A stretch of 59,540 bases of DNA from Chloracidobacterium sp. CP2_5A (GTDB lineage Bacteria; Acidobacteriota; Blastocatellia; Chloracidobacteriales; Chloracidobacteriaceae): NCBI GenBank assembly GCA_002254845.1, contig NKPT01000015.1, forward strand, positions 1 to 59,540, read 5' to 3'. The notes under the pieces were generated by a model. The model was not told the origin of the DNA. It made no database searches and saw only the letters and a program-made list of their open reading frames with translations. This document shows, one piece after another, positions 1-7,996 of the stretch. Within the stretch, counting starts at the first letter, position 1, and each line of letters starts with the position of its first letter. The translations under genes and the position numbers were made by a program.

Positions 1-107
1 GGCTCTCCGTCGGCATCGAGGACATCCGCGACATCATCGCCGATCTCGAAAACGGCTTGCGCGGCGCGGTCGTTTCCGAAGCGGCGGCGCAGGCGGCCAT
101 GGCTTAA
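1..107 (+). CDS. metY: O-acetylhomoserine sulfhydrylase, C-terminal fragment
   Basis: Only the last 34 residues are in the window. They begin LSVGIEDIRDIIADLENGLR and end at a TAA at 105-107. The LSVGIED...DL pattern is the conserved C-terminal end of Cys/Met-metabolism PLP enzymes. These use O-acetyl-homoserine and sulfide or cysteine to make homocysteine or cystathionine. The next gene, metX, makes O-acetyl-homoserine, so MetY is the best fit within the family. MetB or MetZ cannot be excluded from so short a fragment. The gene is truncated only by the window edge. Confidence 0.75.
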   Translation, partial: LSVGIEDIRDIIADLENGLRGAVVSEAAAQAAMA

Positions 108-281
108 GCGTCTGCGGGCTTCGTCGGCGGAGGCGCTCCTCGATGACGGTTCGGGCTGAGAAGTTTCCGTCCCAGCGCCCCTCGTCGGCGATGGTTTAGC
201 GCATCCGGCTGGTGGCGCGCCGCGCTCGCGGCCGGCCGGGTGCCGCAACGACACCGCGCCCCTCTCCTGGGCGCCCACTTC

Positions 282-1346
282 ATGGATGCTTTGGAACCCG
301 CCATCGAGCGGGATGTAGCGCTAGATGAGCGCCCCTTCCGTTTGGAAGGGGGCGGCGAGTTGCCGGAGGTCACGCTCCGGTGCGCGATTTACGGTTGCCC
401 GGAAACTGCGCCCGGCGGCGTCATTCTGGTCTGTCACGCCCTGACCGGCTCGGCCCGCGTCGCCGACTGGTGGGCGGGGGTCACAGGGCCGGGGCGTCCG
501 CTTGATCCGACGCGCTACGCGATTATCGGCGTCAACGTCCTTGGCTCGTGCTACGGCTCGACCGGGCCGAGCGCCATCAATCCGGCGACCGGGCGTCCCT
601 ACGGCGGGCGGTTTCCGCTGGTCACGATTGGCGACATGACGCGCGCCCAGCGGCTCGCCTTGCGGTCGCTGGGCGTTGCGCGCCTGACGGCCGTCATTGG
701 CGGCTCGATCGGCGGCATGCAAGCGTTGCGCTGGGCGACAGATTTTCCAGACGACCTCGACCTGTGCGTGGCCATTGGCGCGACGCCGCTGCCGGCCCTG
801 GGGCTTGCCCTCAATCACCTTCAGCGGCAAGCCATTATGCAGGACCCGGCCTGGCAAAGCGGCGACTACGCCGCGCAGCCGGCGGCCGGGCTTTCCCTCG
901 CCCGCGCCATCGCCATGTGCAGTTATAAGTCGGCCGCGCTCTTTGATAAGCGCTTTGGTCGGCGTCCGAATCGGTCGGGCGAAGACCCCCGGCGCTCGCT
1001 GGCCGGGCGCTACGACGTGGCCGGCTACCTTGACCATCAGGGCGAAAAGTTCTTTCGTCGCTTTGACGCCAACAGCTACCTTGCGCTCAGCAAAGCCATG
1101 GATGTCTTTGATCTCAGCGACGCCGAGCTGGCGCGCATTCGCGCGCGGGCGCATCTCGTTGGGCTGTCTTCCGACTGGCTTTTTCCGGCGGCGGGCGTCC
1201 GCGCGCTAGCCGAGCGGCTGCGGGCGGTCAACGTATCGGCGCAGTATGATGAAATCCTGACTGACCACGGCCACGACGGCTTTCTAGCTGAACCCGACGC
1301 GGTTGCCCCGTTGTTGAGCGCCGCGCTTGAAACCATACGCTCATGA
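282..1346 (+). CDS. metX: Homoserine O-acetyltransferase
   Basis: An alpha/beta-hydrolase-fold acyltransferase that acylates homoserine with acetyl-CoA, the first committed step of methionine synthesis. Family signs are LVCHALTGSARVADWW near the N-terminus, the nucleophile elbow GGSIGGMQ (Ser about residue 142), an Asp in SSDWLFP near 300 and a His in DHGHDGFL near 330. The 354 residues from ATG 282 are normal for MetX. An in-frame ATG at 240 would add 14 unconserved residues, and neither start has a strong ribosome-binding site. The gene follows metY by about 170 bp, in which I see no recognisable riboswitch. It overlaps the next gene by 4 bp (ATGA), so the two are probably cotranscribed and translationally coupled. 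MetX usually takes acetyl-CoA, but some members use succinyl-CoA and the sequence alone does not settle this. Confidence 0.92.
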   Translation: MDALEPAIERDVALDERPFRLEGGGELPEVTLRCAIYGCPETAPGGVILVCHALTGSARVADWWAGVTGPGRPLDPTRYAIIGVNVLGSCYGSTGPSAINPATGRPYGGRFPLVTIGDMTRAQRLALRSLGVARLTAVIGGSIGGMQALRWATDFPDDLDLCVAIGATPLPALGLALNHLQRQAIMQDPAWQSGDYAAQPAAGLSLARAIAMCSYKSAALFDKRFGRRPNRSGEDPRRSLAGRYDVAGYLDHQGEKFFRRFDANSYLALSKAMDVFDLSDAELARIRARAHLVGLSSDWLFPAAGVRALAERLRAVNVSAQYDEILTDHGHDGFLAEPDAVAPLLSAALETIRS

Positions 1347-2755
1347 ACCCTGGCGACAATCCCAATTCTCTAGCGTTGGCGGGCGCTGAGCCGCGCCCAA
1401 CCGTGATGAAGTTCGGCGGCACGTCAGTGCAAGACGCTGACGCCTTCGCCCGCGTTGCCGCCATCATTCGCCGCCAACGACTCCAGCGGCCGGTGGTTAT
1501 CGTGTCGGCCATGGCCGGCGTGACCGACGCCTTGCTGGCCGCCATCAAGCTCGCGCTTGAAAAAGGCGCGCCGACGGCCCTGGAATGGCTCGAGCCGCAC
1601 TTTGGCCGGTACAGCGAAGTCGCTGAGCATCTGACCAGCGGCGAAGCCTATGGCGAGTTTGTCCGGTTTCTCTATGCCGCCCGCGAAAGCTTGAGGCAGG
1701 CCTTCGACACCATGCGCCGGTATCCGGGAACCATCCCGCCCCTGCGGGATGAGGTCGTGTCCTACGGCGAGCGGCTCTCCGCGACGCTGCTGGCCGCCGT
1801 TTTGACCAACGACGGCCTGCCGGGGCGAGCCGCGGATGCGCGGGACTGCATCGTGACCGACGAGGTTTACGGCCGGGCGCGCCCCCGCTGGGAGGACACC
1901 GTCGCGCGCGCGCGCCAGACGCTCCAGCCGGCGCTGGCGGAAGGCGTCATCCCAACGCTGGGCGGCTTCATTGGCGCGACGCTCGACGGGGCGACCACCA
2001 CGCTTGGGCGCGGCGGCTCGGATTACTCGGCGACCCTTATCGGCGCGGCGCTCCAAGCGCGGGAGGTTCAGATTTGGACGGATGTCGCCGGGATTTACTC
2101 TGCCGACCCGCGCCTGGCCCCCAATGCGCGCCGATTGGAACGCCTTGCCTACGGCGAGGCGACGGATTTGGCGCTCTATGGCGCGAAGGTGCTCCATCCG
2201 CGCACCATTGAGCCGGTCGAGCGACTGCGGATTCCGGTCAGCATCCGCAACTCGTATGACCCCGAAGCCGGTTGCTCGATGATTACGCCGGATTCCGGCG
2301 CGCCGCCGGGGGCGATTCTGGCGGTCACGCACCGGGTCGGCATGGCGGCGGTCCACGTCCGCCCGTCCGGCGCGTGGCGAGCCGCCGGCGCGCTGGACGA
2401 CCTGGCCCGGACGCTCAACGCCCACGGCGTGCTGGTCGAGCACCTGGCCGCCTCCCGCCTGGGCCTTGCCGCGACGGTGGAAGACGGCGAGGAAGTGAGA
2501 GCCGCTTGCCGCGACTTGCGCGGGGCGGGCGAAGTCCGGGTGGCCGCCGAGCGGGCGCTGTTGTGCGTGGTCGGCAACTTTGGCGATGAGGTCACCGAGC
2601 TGCACCCGGCCGTGAGCGAGGCGCTGGCCGATTTCCGCGTGACGCCGCTGCTGCCGCATCCATCGCCATACTCGCGGCTTTTTCTGATGGCTGAGGCGGA
2701 CGCCCCAGCCGCCGCGCGACAGTTGCATGCGCGGCTGGTTGAAAATTTACCCTGA
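1343..2755 (+). CDS. lysC: Aspartate kinase
   Basis: Phosphorylates aspartate, the entry step to lysine, threonine and methionine. The N-terminal kinase domain carries VMKFGGTSVQDAD at about residue 22 and later TTLGRGGSDYSATLIGAAL, both hallmarks of aspartokinase. About 150 C-terminal residues form the regulatory ACT region (VVGNFGDEVTELHP). There is no homoserine dehydrogenase domain, so the 470-residue protein is the monofunctional type. It starts inside the metX stop codon (ATGA overlap), placing it with methionine genes. This suggests feedback control tied to that branch, but the allosteric effector cannot be read from the sequence. The symbol lysC is used in the generic sense. Confidence 0.92.
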   Translation: MNPGDNPNSLALAGAEPRPTVMKFGGTSVQDADAFARVAAIIRRQRLQRPVVIVSAMAGVTDALLAAIKLALEKGAPTALEWLEPHFGRYSEVAEHLTSGEAYGEFVRFLYAARESLRQAFDTMRRYPGTIPPLRDEVVSYGERLSATLLAAVLTNDGLPGRAADARDCIVTDEVYGRARPRWEDTVARARQTLQPALAEGVIPTLGGFIGATLDGATTTLGRGGSDYSATLIGAALQAREVQIWTDVAGIYSADPRLAPNARRLERLAYGEATDLALYGAKVLHPRTIEPVERLRIPVSIRNSYDPEAGCSMITPDSGAPPGAILAVTHRVGMAAVHVRPSGAWRAAGALDDLARTLNAHGVLVEHLAASRLGLAATVEDGEEVRAACRDLRGAGEVRVAAERALLCVVGNFGDEVTELHPAVSEALADFRVTPLLPHPSPYSRLFLMAEADAPAAARQLHARLVENLP

Positions 2756-2828
2756 GCGTGTAGTGTTGCGCTGGACCGCGGCCGGGCCGGCTAGCGAGTC
2801 CTAGCCTTCGCTAAAGGAGCGTCTGCCA

Positions 2829-3560
2829 ATGGCGGAGCTTTCCGACGCCAGCCTGCTTGTGCGGTCGTTTATGCGGGCCTACCGCTACACGACATCGAGC
2901 TGGCGGCCTGCGCGCCTGACCAAGCCGCTTGCCGCGTGCAACGTCGGCCTCGTCACGACGGCGGCGTTTCACTTGCCGACGCAGCCCGCTTTCGATCTCA
3001 AGCTGGCGGGCGATCCCTCGTTTCGCGTCATTCCGACGGAGGTCGAGCTGGCGACGCTCAAGGTCGGACACGTCAGCCCTTCATTTGACCACGCGGGCAT
3101 CGAGCGGGATCCCAACTTGGCCTTGCCCATCAGCCGCTTTCAGGAGCTGGCGGCCGAAGGCGCGGTTGGAAGGCTCAACGGGCGGGCATGGTCATTCTGC
3201 GGCTCGATTGCCAAGCCCGGCGAGCTCATCCGCCGCACCGCCCCGGAAGCCGCCCGCCAAGCGCGGACGGACGAGGTGGATGTCGCCCTGCTCACCCCGG
3301 TCTGACCGATGTGCAATCAGTCGGTCGGACTGATTCAAGCCGCATTTGAAAACGAAGGCATCGTGACGGTTTCAATTTCGCTCTACCGCTTCGTCACCGA
3401 GAAGGTGCGTCCGCCGCGCGCGCTCTGCGTGCCATTCCCGCTGGGCTATCCGCTTGGCGCGCCGAACGACCCGGCGCTTCAGCGGCGCGTCATCCTGGCG
3501 GCGCTGGACCTGCTGACGACGGATGAGCCGCCGCCTATCATCCGCGATTTTCAGCCATGA
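2829..3560 (+). CDS. GrdB/PrdB-like (PF07355-type) probable selenoprotein with in-frame UGA
   Basis: Read through one UGA (3303-3305), this frame gives a 243-residue protein with Sec at residue 159. The upstream part ends DVALLTPV and the downstream part continues PMCNQSVGLIQAAFENEGI without any frame change. In the glycine/sarcosine/betaine/D-proline reductase B family this position holds a redox-active Sec or Cys in a (U/C)PxCxQ motif; here it would be UPMC. A perfect 8-bp hairpin with a G-starting loop lies 9 nt after the UGA, matching the bacterial SECIS layout. AAAGGAG sits 10 nt before ATG 2829. The length is near that of PrdB-type subunits. The stop overlaps the next ATG by 4 bp, which implies that ribosomes do reach the end of the long frame. 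The substrate is unknown; homologues outside Stickland fermenters are generally uncharacterised. Alternatives are a Cys-to-stop nonsense mutation or a sequencing error. Confidence 0.8.
3315..3335 (+). promoter_or_regulatory. Candidate bacterial SECIS hairpin
   Basis: AATCAGTC (3315-3322) and GACTGATT (3328-3335) are perfect inverted repeats around the 5-base loop GGTCG. The loop begins 17 nt after the UGA at 3303-3305 and has G in its first two positions. These are the known spacing and loop features of SelB-bound bacterial SECIS elements. The stem is wholly within the coding sequence, as expected in bacteria. Confidence 0.72.
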
Positions 3561-4360
3561 CGGATTTGCCGCGCCTGCTGGCGGGGACGGTGGCGATGCG
3601 TCCCTACGTCTTTGTCTTTCTGCTGGCCTATCTTTTTCTGGCGGTGTCGCGGATGGGATGGGCGCGGACGCTCGTCTGGACGGTTGTGGCTTATCTCCTC
3701 GCCTTCGCCTGCGAGTGGAGTTCCATCCGCAACGGATTTCCCTTTGGGCTGTATCGCTACTTTGACCACACGAGCGACCGCGAGCTGTGGGTCGCCGGCG
3801 TGCCGTTTTTCGACTCGCTGTCGTTCGCCTTCCTATCGTTCGTCAGCTTCGAGGCGGCCGTCATCCTGCGAACGCCGTGGGTTTCCTGGCATGCGGCTTC
3901 CGATGACGCCGCCGCCCGGCGATCATGGCTGACCATCATCTACGCCGGGCTTCTCATGACGTTTCTCGATATCGTGATTGATCCCGTGACGCTCCAGGGC
4001 GACCGGTGGTTTTTGGGGAAGCTTTACGACTACCCAAGCGGCGGGCCGCACTTCGGGGTGACGATTGAGAACTATGTCGGGTGGTTTGTCGTGAGCGTTT
4101 TGATTACGACCAGCTTCCGGCTGCTTGACGCGACCGCGTTACGGGCGGTCAGTCGGCGCGGCGCGTTCGCCTTTCCGTTCAAGCAGGTCGCCCCGCTGGG
4201 CGTTTATTTCGGGATTTTGGCCTTCAACATCGCCGTCGCGTTCTGGATTGGCGAAACCACGATGGGCTGGGCCGGCGTCTTTATCGCCTTCCTGATTGGA
4301 TGGATGTTCTTTCAGCACGCCGTATCGCCCGCCCGGCGCTTGGATGGCGCGCGCGCTTGA
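3557..4360 (+). CDS. cruF: Carotenoid biosynthesis membrane protein, CruF-like (PF04240)
   Basis: A 267-residue integral membrane protein with about seven hydrophobic segments. It carries the CEWSS...GFPFGLYRYF and GVPFFDSLSF blocks and an IVIDPVTLQGDRWFLG block typical of the PF04240 carotenoid hydratase family. CruF adds water at C-1' of psi-end carotenoids such as gamma-carotene; archaeal relatives hydrate bacterioruberin precursors. This fits a phototroph whose carotenoids have hydroxylated acyclic ends. The start overlaps the preceding gene's TGA by 4 bp (ATGA), indicating coupling to the probable selenoprotein, an unusual partner. The exact carotenoid substrate is inferred only from the family. 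Confidence 0.8.
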   Translation: MTDLPRLLAGTVAMRPYVFVFLLAYLFLAVSRMGWARTLVWTVVAYLLAFACEWSSIRNGFPFGLYRYFDHTSDRELWVAGVPFFDSLSFAFLSFVSFEAAVILRTPWVSWHAASDDAAARRSWLTIIYAGLLMTFLDIVIDPVTLQGDRWFLGKLYDYPSGGPHFGVTIENYVGWFVVSVLITTSFRLLDATALRAVSRRGAFAFPFKQVAPLGVYFGILAFNIAVAFWIGETTMGWAGVFIAFLIGWMFFQHAVSPARRLDGARA

Positions 4361-4556
4361 ACGCTCGGTTGCCGACCAAAAAGGGCGGGGCGCCTGCAGC
4401 GCAACGGCCAGGGACGACCTCGAAAATCTAAAGCAGCTCGCATAAAATAGCTCGCCGCCGGCCGCGACCGACGCCGAGCTGATGACCGAACGCCTTGCTC
4501 GCAGGCTGTCCGCGCAGGTCGCGGAAGCGGCGGCGCCGAAAAAGCCGCTGGAAAAG

Positions 4557-4862
4557 CTACCAGCTAGCTTTCTTGACGCCCGGAATCTCGCCGCGCAGCG
4601 CCAGCTCGCGGAACATGATGCGCGACAGCCCGAACTTGCGCAGATAGCCGCGCGGACGACCCGTCAGCGCGCAGCGGTTGCGAACGCGCACCGGCGACGA
4701 GTTGCGCGGCAGGTCCTGCAGCTTGTGCTGCGCCTCCTCGCGCTCATCGTAAGTCGAGTTGGGGTTGCGGATGATTTCCTTCAGCTTGGCGCGCTTCTCG
4801 GCGTACTTGGCGACAAGGCGCTTGATTTTCTCGGCTTTGGCAATGCGACTCTTCTTAGCCAT
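4557..4862 (-). CDS. rpsN: 30S ribosomal protein S14, zinc-independent form
   Basis: A 101-residue protein beginning [12 protein letters not shown] and ending [11 protein letters not shown]. The core [28 protein letters not shown] is diagnostic for S14. It is the long type lacking the paired CxxC motifs of the zinc-binding form; the single Cys in RNRC is not a zinc site. It lies 61 bp downstream of a zinc-independent L31, and the two probably form one operon. It sits outside the large ribosomal operon. In many bacteria C-minus S14 and L31 copies replace zinc-containing ones during zinc starvation, often under Zur. Whether zinc-binding copies exist elsewhere in this genome cannot be seen. Confidence 0.95.
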   Translation of the reverse strand: MAKKSRIAKAEKIKRLVAKYAEKRAKLKEIIRNPNSTYDEREEAQHKLQDLPRNSSPVRVRNRCALTGRPRGYLRKFGLSRIMFRELALRGEIPGVKKASW

Positions 4863-4923
4863 CGGTTGCTCTCAAGAGGGTTGATCGCGGCTCGACTCGC
4901 CCGCGCCGGGCAATGAAAGGGCT

Positions 4924-5205
4924 TTACTTCCGCTTGTCGGCGCCGGTCTTGGCGGCGGAAGCGTTCTTGGCATAGCGCCGATTGAAGCGATCCACGCGCC
5001 CGGCGGTATCCACGAACTTCTGCTTCCCGGTGAAGAACGGGTGCGATGCCGCCGAGATGTCCAGCAGCACCAGCGGATACTCCTGCCCGTCAATCGTAAT
5101 CGTCTTGTTGGTTTTGACCGTCGAGCGAATGATGTAGTTCACGTCCGCCGACTCGTCGCGAAATACCACGGTTCGGTAGTTCGTAGGATGAATGCCTTTT
5201 TTCAC
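4924..5205 (-). CDS. rpmE2: 50S ribosomal protein L31 type B
   Basis: The translation MKKGIHPTNYRTVVFRDESA...SASHPFFTGKQKFVDTAGRVDRFNRRY is the L31 type B pattern and lacks the four Cys of zinc-binding L31. The start is GTG (complement of 5203-5205), supported by AAGGTGAG a few bases upstream on the minus strand and by the usual MKKGIHP beginning. The protein has 93 residues with a short basic tail. It is the first gene of a two-gene unit with rpsN. The roughly 195 bp before it, shared with the divergent SDR gene, must carry the promoter; I found no clear Zur-type palindrome there. Confidence 0.93.
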   Translation of the reverse strand: MKKGIHPTNYRTVVFRDESADVNYIIRSTVKTNKTITIDGQEYPLVLLDISAASHPFFTGKQKFVDTAGRVDRFNRRYAKNASAAKTGADKRK

Positions 5206-5401
5206 AGCTCACCTTCCCGCCGAGCGGGCGGTCGCGATTTTCGCTGGACGGCGCGCTCGGTCTTCGCCAAAACTATCGTAGTCGGCGCGCAGAGCGAGCG
5301 CCAAAGCGAAACGCCAATCATACACCGAGCCGCCACGCTCGCCAAGCGCAAATTGATCGAGCCGCCCGCGAGCGCCCCCGGCGGCTCAAAGCGAGCAACC
5401 G

Positions 5402-6124
5402 ATGCCGCTGCAGGAACGAGTCGTTGTCATTACCGGCGCGGCCGGCGGATTGGGGCAAGCCGTCACGCGGGCTTGCTTGCTGGCCGGGGCCCGGGTGGTC
5501 GCCGCCCATCGCGGACGGCTGGATCGGGACGCCTTGAGCCCGGAGCTTGGCAGCGCGGAGCTTGGCGCGGAGGCGCCGCGGCTTCAGCTTGTTGAGGCCG
5601 ACCTGACCGATGAAGCCGCCGCCGAGGCCCTTGCCGAAGCCGCCTTGCAACGGCAGGGCAGGCTGGACGGCTGGCTCAACTTGGTTGGCGGCTACGCGGG
5701 CGGAACGCCAGTCGCCGAGCTGACACTTGCCGACTTCGAGGCCATGTTCGCGCTCAATGTTCGGACGGCCTTTCTCGGCAGCCGCGCCGCGCTGCGCGCC
5801 ATGCTGCCCCGCGGGCGCGGAAGCGTCGTCAACGTCTCGTCGCTGGGCGCCTTGCGCGGGATGGCCGGTCACGCCGGCTACGCCGCATCCAAGGCGGCAG
5901 TCATTCGCCTGACCGAAACGCTCGCGGCCGAGGCCGCCCCGCGCGGGGTTCGCGTCAATGTCATTCTGCCCGGCCTGATTGATACGCCGGCCAACCGAGC
6001 GGCAATGCCCGACGCCGACCGCTCGACCTGGGTCGCGCCGGAAACGATTGCGGCCGTTCTGGTCTTTTTGTTGTCGGATGCCGCGCGCGGCATCAACGGG
6101 GCGAGCCTGCCGGTCGGCGGGTAG
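5402..6124 (+). CDS. Short-chain dehydrogenase/reductase
   Basis: A classical 240-residue SDR. It has the N-terminal nucleotide-binding motif TGAAGGLGQAV, NLVGGYAGG in place of the usual NNAG, NVSSLG before the active site and the catalytic YAASK. The C-terminal INGASLPVGG ends the fold. The substrate is unknown; the NLVGG variant resembles small dehydrogenases often labelled dihydropteridine reductase-like. The gene stands alone, divergent from rpmE2 and convergent with the SCP2-like gene 11 bp away. The start at 5402 directly precedes the conserved RVVVITGAAGG strand, so an upstream start is unlikely. Confidence 0.85.
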   Translation: MPLQERVVVITGAAGGLGQAVTRACLLAGARVVAAHRGRLDRDALSPELGSAELGAEAPRLQLVEADLTDEAAAEALAEAALQRQGRLDGWLNLVGGYAGGTPVAELTLADFEAMFALNVRTAFLGSRAALRAMLPRGRGSVVNVSSLGALRGMAGHAGYAASKAAVIRLTETLAAEAAPRGVRVNVILPGLIDTPANRAAMPDADRSTWVAPETIAAVLVFLLSDAARGINGASLPVGG

Positions 6125-6135
6125 GCGCGCCGCGC

Positions 6136-6684
6136 CTAGCTTTCAGCGCTCGAGCTTTCAGCGCTCGAGCTTTCAGCGCTCGAGCTTTCAGCGCTCGAGC
6201 TTTCAGCGCTCGAGCCTTCAGCGCTTTCGGCGGCGAGGTCGTATGTGACCGGAATCTCGGAAGCGACGAGATTCCACGCATTGAACGACTTCATCATCGC
6301 CATGACGAGGCTCATGTTGCCTTCAATCTTGTAGTCCGGCGATGACAGCGCCCGCTGAACCGTGATCTCGCCGCGGTTGAGGCGGGCGGCTTTTTCAAAG
6401 GTCGTGGTCGTCCGCGAGACGAAGTTGGCGCTAAACGGCTCCTCGCGGAGCGCCTGCCAAGGGGCGGGCTGGTCTTCATACTTCCACTCCAGCGCCTTCC
6501 CCTGTCTGAACGTCCACTGCGTCCGCCGATCCTTGCCGTCTGGGGCGTCGTAAATGCGAAAGACAAACGTGCCGTTGAGCTTTTTGCCGTCCGCCAGGAA
6601 GCGCGGATCGGTCTCCATCCGCCGCGCCATTTCATCGAGCCATTCCTTGGAATAAAACTTAATCATCGCGTTTTCGAAGGTCAT
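6136..6684 (-). CDS. SCP2/sterol-carrier-like protein with repetitive Ser/Glu tail
   Basis: About 182 residues from ATG at complement 6682-6684; a second in-frame ATG at 6664-6666 (MIKFYSKEWLDEMARRM) is also plausible. The body, with FYSKEWLDEMARRM, LNGTFVFRIYDAPDG, KALEWKYE and SLVMAMMKSFNAWN, resembles small SCP2-like lipid-binding domains found in bacteria. The last about 30 residues are repeats of the pentapeptide ESSSA, encoded by a 15-bp tandem repeat. This low-complexity acidic tail is probably disordered and outside the fold. The gene is divergent from the ATP-grasp gene. A lipid or hydrophobic ligand is inferred from the family; none can be named. Confidence 0.7.
   Translation of the reverse strand: MTFENAMIKFYSKEWLDEMARRMETDPRFLADGKKLNGTFVFRIYDAPDGKDRRTQWTFRQGKALEWKYEDQPAPWQALREEPFSANFVSRTTTTFEKAARLNRGEITVQRALSSPDYKIEGNMSLVMAMMKSFNAWNLVASEIPVTYDLAAESAEGSSAESSSAESSSAESSSAESSSAES
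6138..6227 (+). repeat. 15-bp tandem repeat, five perfect copies plus one degenerate
   Basis: The unit AGCTTTCAGCGCTCG repeats exactly at 6138, 6153, 6168, 6183 and 6198. A diverged sixth copy (AGCCTTCAGCGCTTT) ends at 6227. The unit length is a multiple of three, so copy-number change alters the ESSSA tail of the minus-strand gene without shifting its frame. The first copy overlaps the stop codon. Confidence 0.97.
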
Positions 6685-6758
6685 GCGAGGTCGGGGGGGA
6701 AGCGCGCGCACAGTCGTTCACCCGACGCCTTCGCGTCAAGTCCCGACCGAGCGAGACG

Positions 6759-7763
6759 ATGTTCGACGTTTTGGGCGGCCCGCGCCTATGGCATATCAAC
6801 GCTGATTTTGAAGCCGAATGGGCGGCGCTCGCCCGCGGTCGCCGCCATGCGCCGACGGATCGCTGGGCAGCCCGCAGCCGCATTTTGGCATACAACCTGC
6901 TCAACTGCCTGCTGCGCCCCGGCGACGGACTGCTGGCGCCGCGCGATTGGCTGCCAAGCTTCGCCGCTGCGGCGGGCGCGGCCGGGGTTGAGCTGGCGCC
7001 GCTCGACCGCCCCGGCGACCAGTCAGCGCGGCTGTTCACGCCCTGGGGCTGGACGCCGTCGGCCCTGGCGGTCGGCGAGCGCGCGGGGGCGCGTCTGTCG
7101 CCGCCGCCGCTGGACGTTGTGGCGCGCGTCAACTCGAAGGCTTACAGCCATGCGCTTGAGCGCGAGCTGGGCCTTGCCGACGCCCGCGCCCGGCTGGTCG
7201 TCTCGGAAGCCGAGCTGGCGGCGCAGGTCGCGCAGGCCTGCCCGCGGGCGGATGACCTCTGGGTGGTCAAGCACCCCTACGGCGTCGCCGCCCGCGAGCG
7301 GGTCCTCGGGCGGGGTCCGGCTCTTCCGCCGGCCGCGGCCGCCTGGTGCCGGCGGCGCTTTGCCGACGGCGACACGCTGCTGTTCGAGCCCTGGCAGCCC
7401 GCCATCCGAGAGTATGGCGCGTGCGGGTTTATTGACGCCGCCGGAGACGCGACGCTCCTCGGCGTCAGCCGCCCGCTCATGAATGGGGCCGGGACGCTCA
7501 TCGGCTATGAGCTGACGCCGTCGCCCGCCCCGGAACTCGTCCGGCGCGTCGGATCTGAAGTCGGCGCGCGCTTGGCGGCCGAAGGGTACCGCGGCCCCTG
7601 GGGTTGCGACGCGCTCGAACACGCCCGCGGCTGGCGCCCGCTGCTCGAAATCAACGCCCGGTGGACGGTCGGGTTTCTCGCCTTGGCGGTCGCGGCGCGC
7701 GCGCCCGAAACCCATCGCCGCTGGCGCTTGGAAGCGCCCCCGGAGGCGCCCGCCGGCGCCTGA
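6759..7763 (+). CDS. ATP-grasp domain protein of unknown substrate
   Basis: 334 residues. The C-terminal half has ATP-grasp features: VVKHPYGVAARERV as a nucleotide-binding lysine region, LLFEPWQPAIREYGACGFID, and LLEINARWTVGF near residue 297, whose Glu and Asn would bind Mg. The N-terminal part (MFDVLGGPRLWHINADFEAEWAAL) does not resemble a named enzyme. ATP-grasp enzymes join a carboxylate to an amine or thiol, or phosphorylate, at the cost of ATP. The gene lies directly upstream of bchH on the same strand with a gap of about 230 bp, so a separate promoter for bchH is likely and a pigment role is not implied. It differs from the second ATP-grasp gene at 38.7 kb. Confidence 0.7.
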   Translation: MFDVLGGPRLWHINADFEAEWAALARGRRHAPTDRWAARSRILAYNLLNCLLRPGDGLLAPRDWLPSFAAAAGAAGVELAPLDRPGDQSARLFTPWGWTPSALAVGERAGARLSPPPLDVVARVNSKAYSHALERELGLADARARLVVSEAELAAQVAQACPRADDLWVVKHPYGVAARERVLGRGPALPPAAAAWCRRRFADGDTLLFEPWQPAIREYGACGFIDAAGDATLLGVSRPLMNGAGTLIGYELTPSPAPELVRRVGSEVGARLAAEGYRGPWGCDALEHARGWRPLLEINARWTVGFLALAVAARAPETHRRWRLEAPPEAPAGA

Positions 7764-7996
7764 AAGACAGCTCGCTTCGGCGACATGCGGAAAAAATGGC
7801 AAAGATTTTTTTGCGCCTCCCTAAATCGTTCTATAGCTTGGTTTCAGACTCACCCCCCTCACGACCTTCCTCCCCCCGCGATCAACCGCTGGAAGGAGTG
7901 CGTCCCCGAATCGCGTGAGTCCTGGCATTGACGCGCCCTCTAACCGCGCCCAGCGGAAGGGCGGCTCTTATTGGATTCGCAAGAGCGTTTTCGGGT

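Noticed and set aside
108-281. SAM-type riboswitch before metX
   Set aside because: No recognisable riboswitch core or conserved stems could be found by eye.
3309-3560. Separate 83-codon gene starting at ATG 3309
   Set aside because: It is the in-frame continuation of the upstream frame after one UGA; the conserved motif spans the junction, so it is treated as one gene.
6138-6227. CRISPR-like array
   Set aside because: Repeats are contiguous with no spacers and lie in a coding frame.
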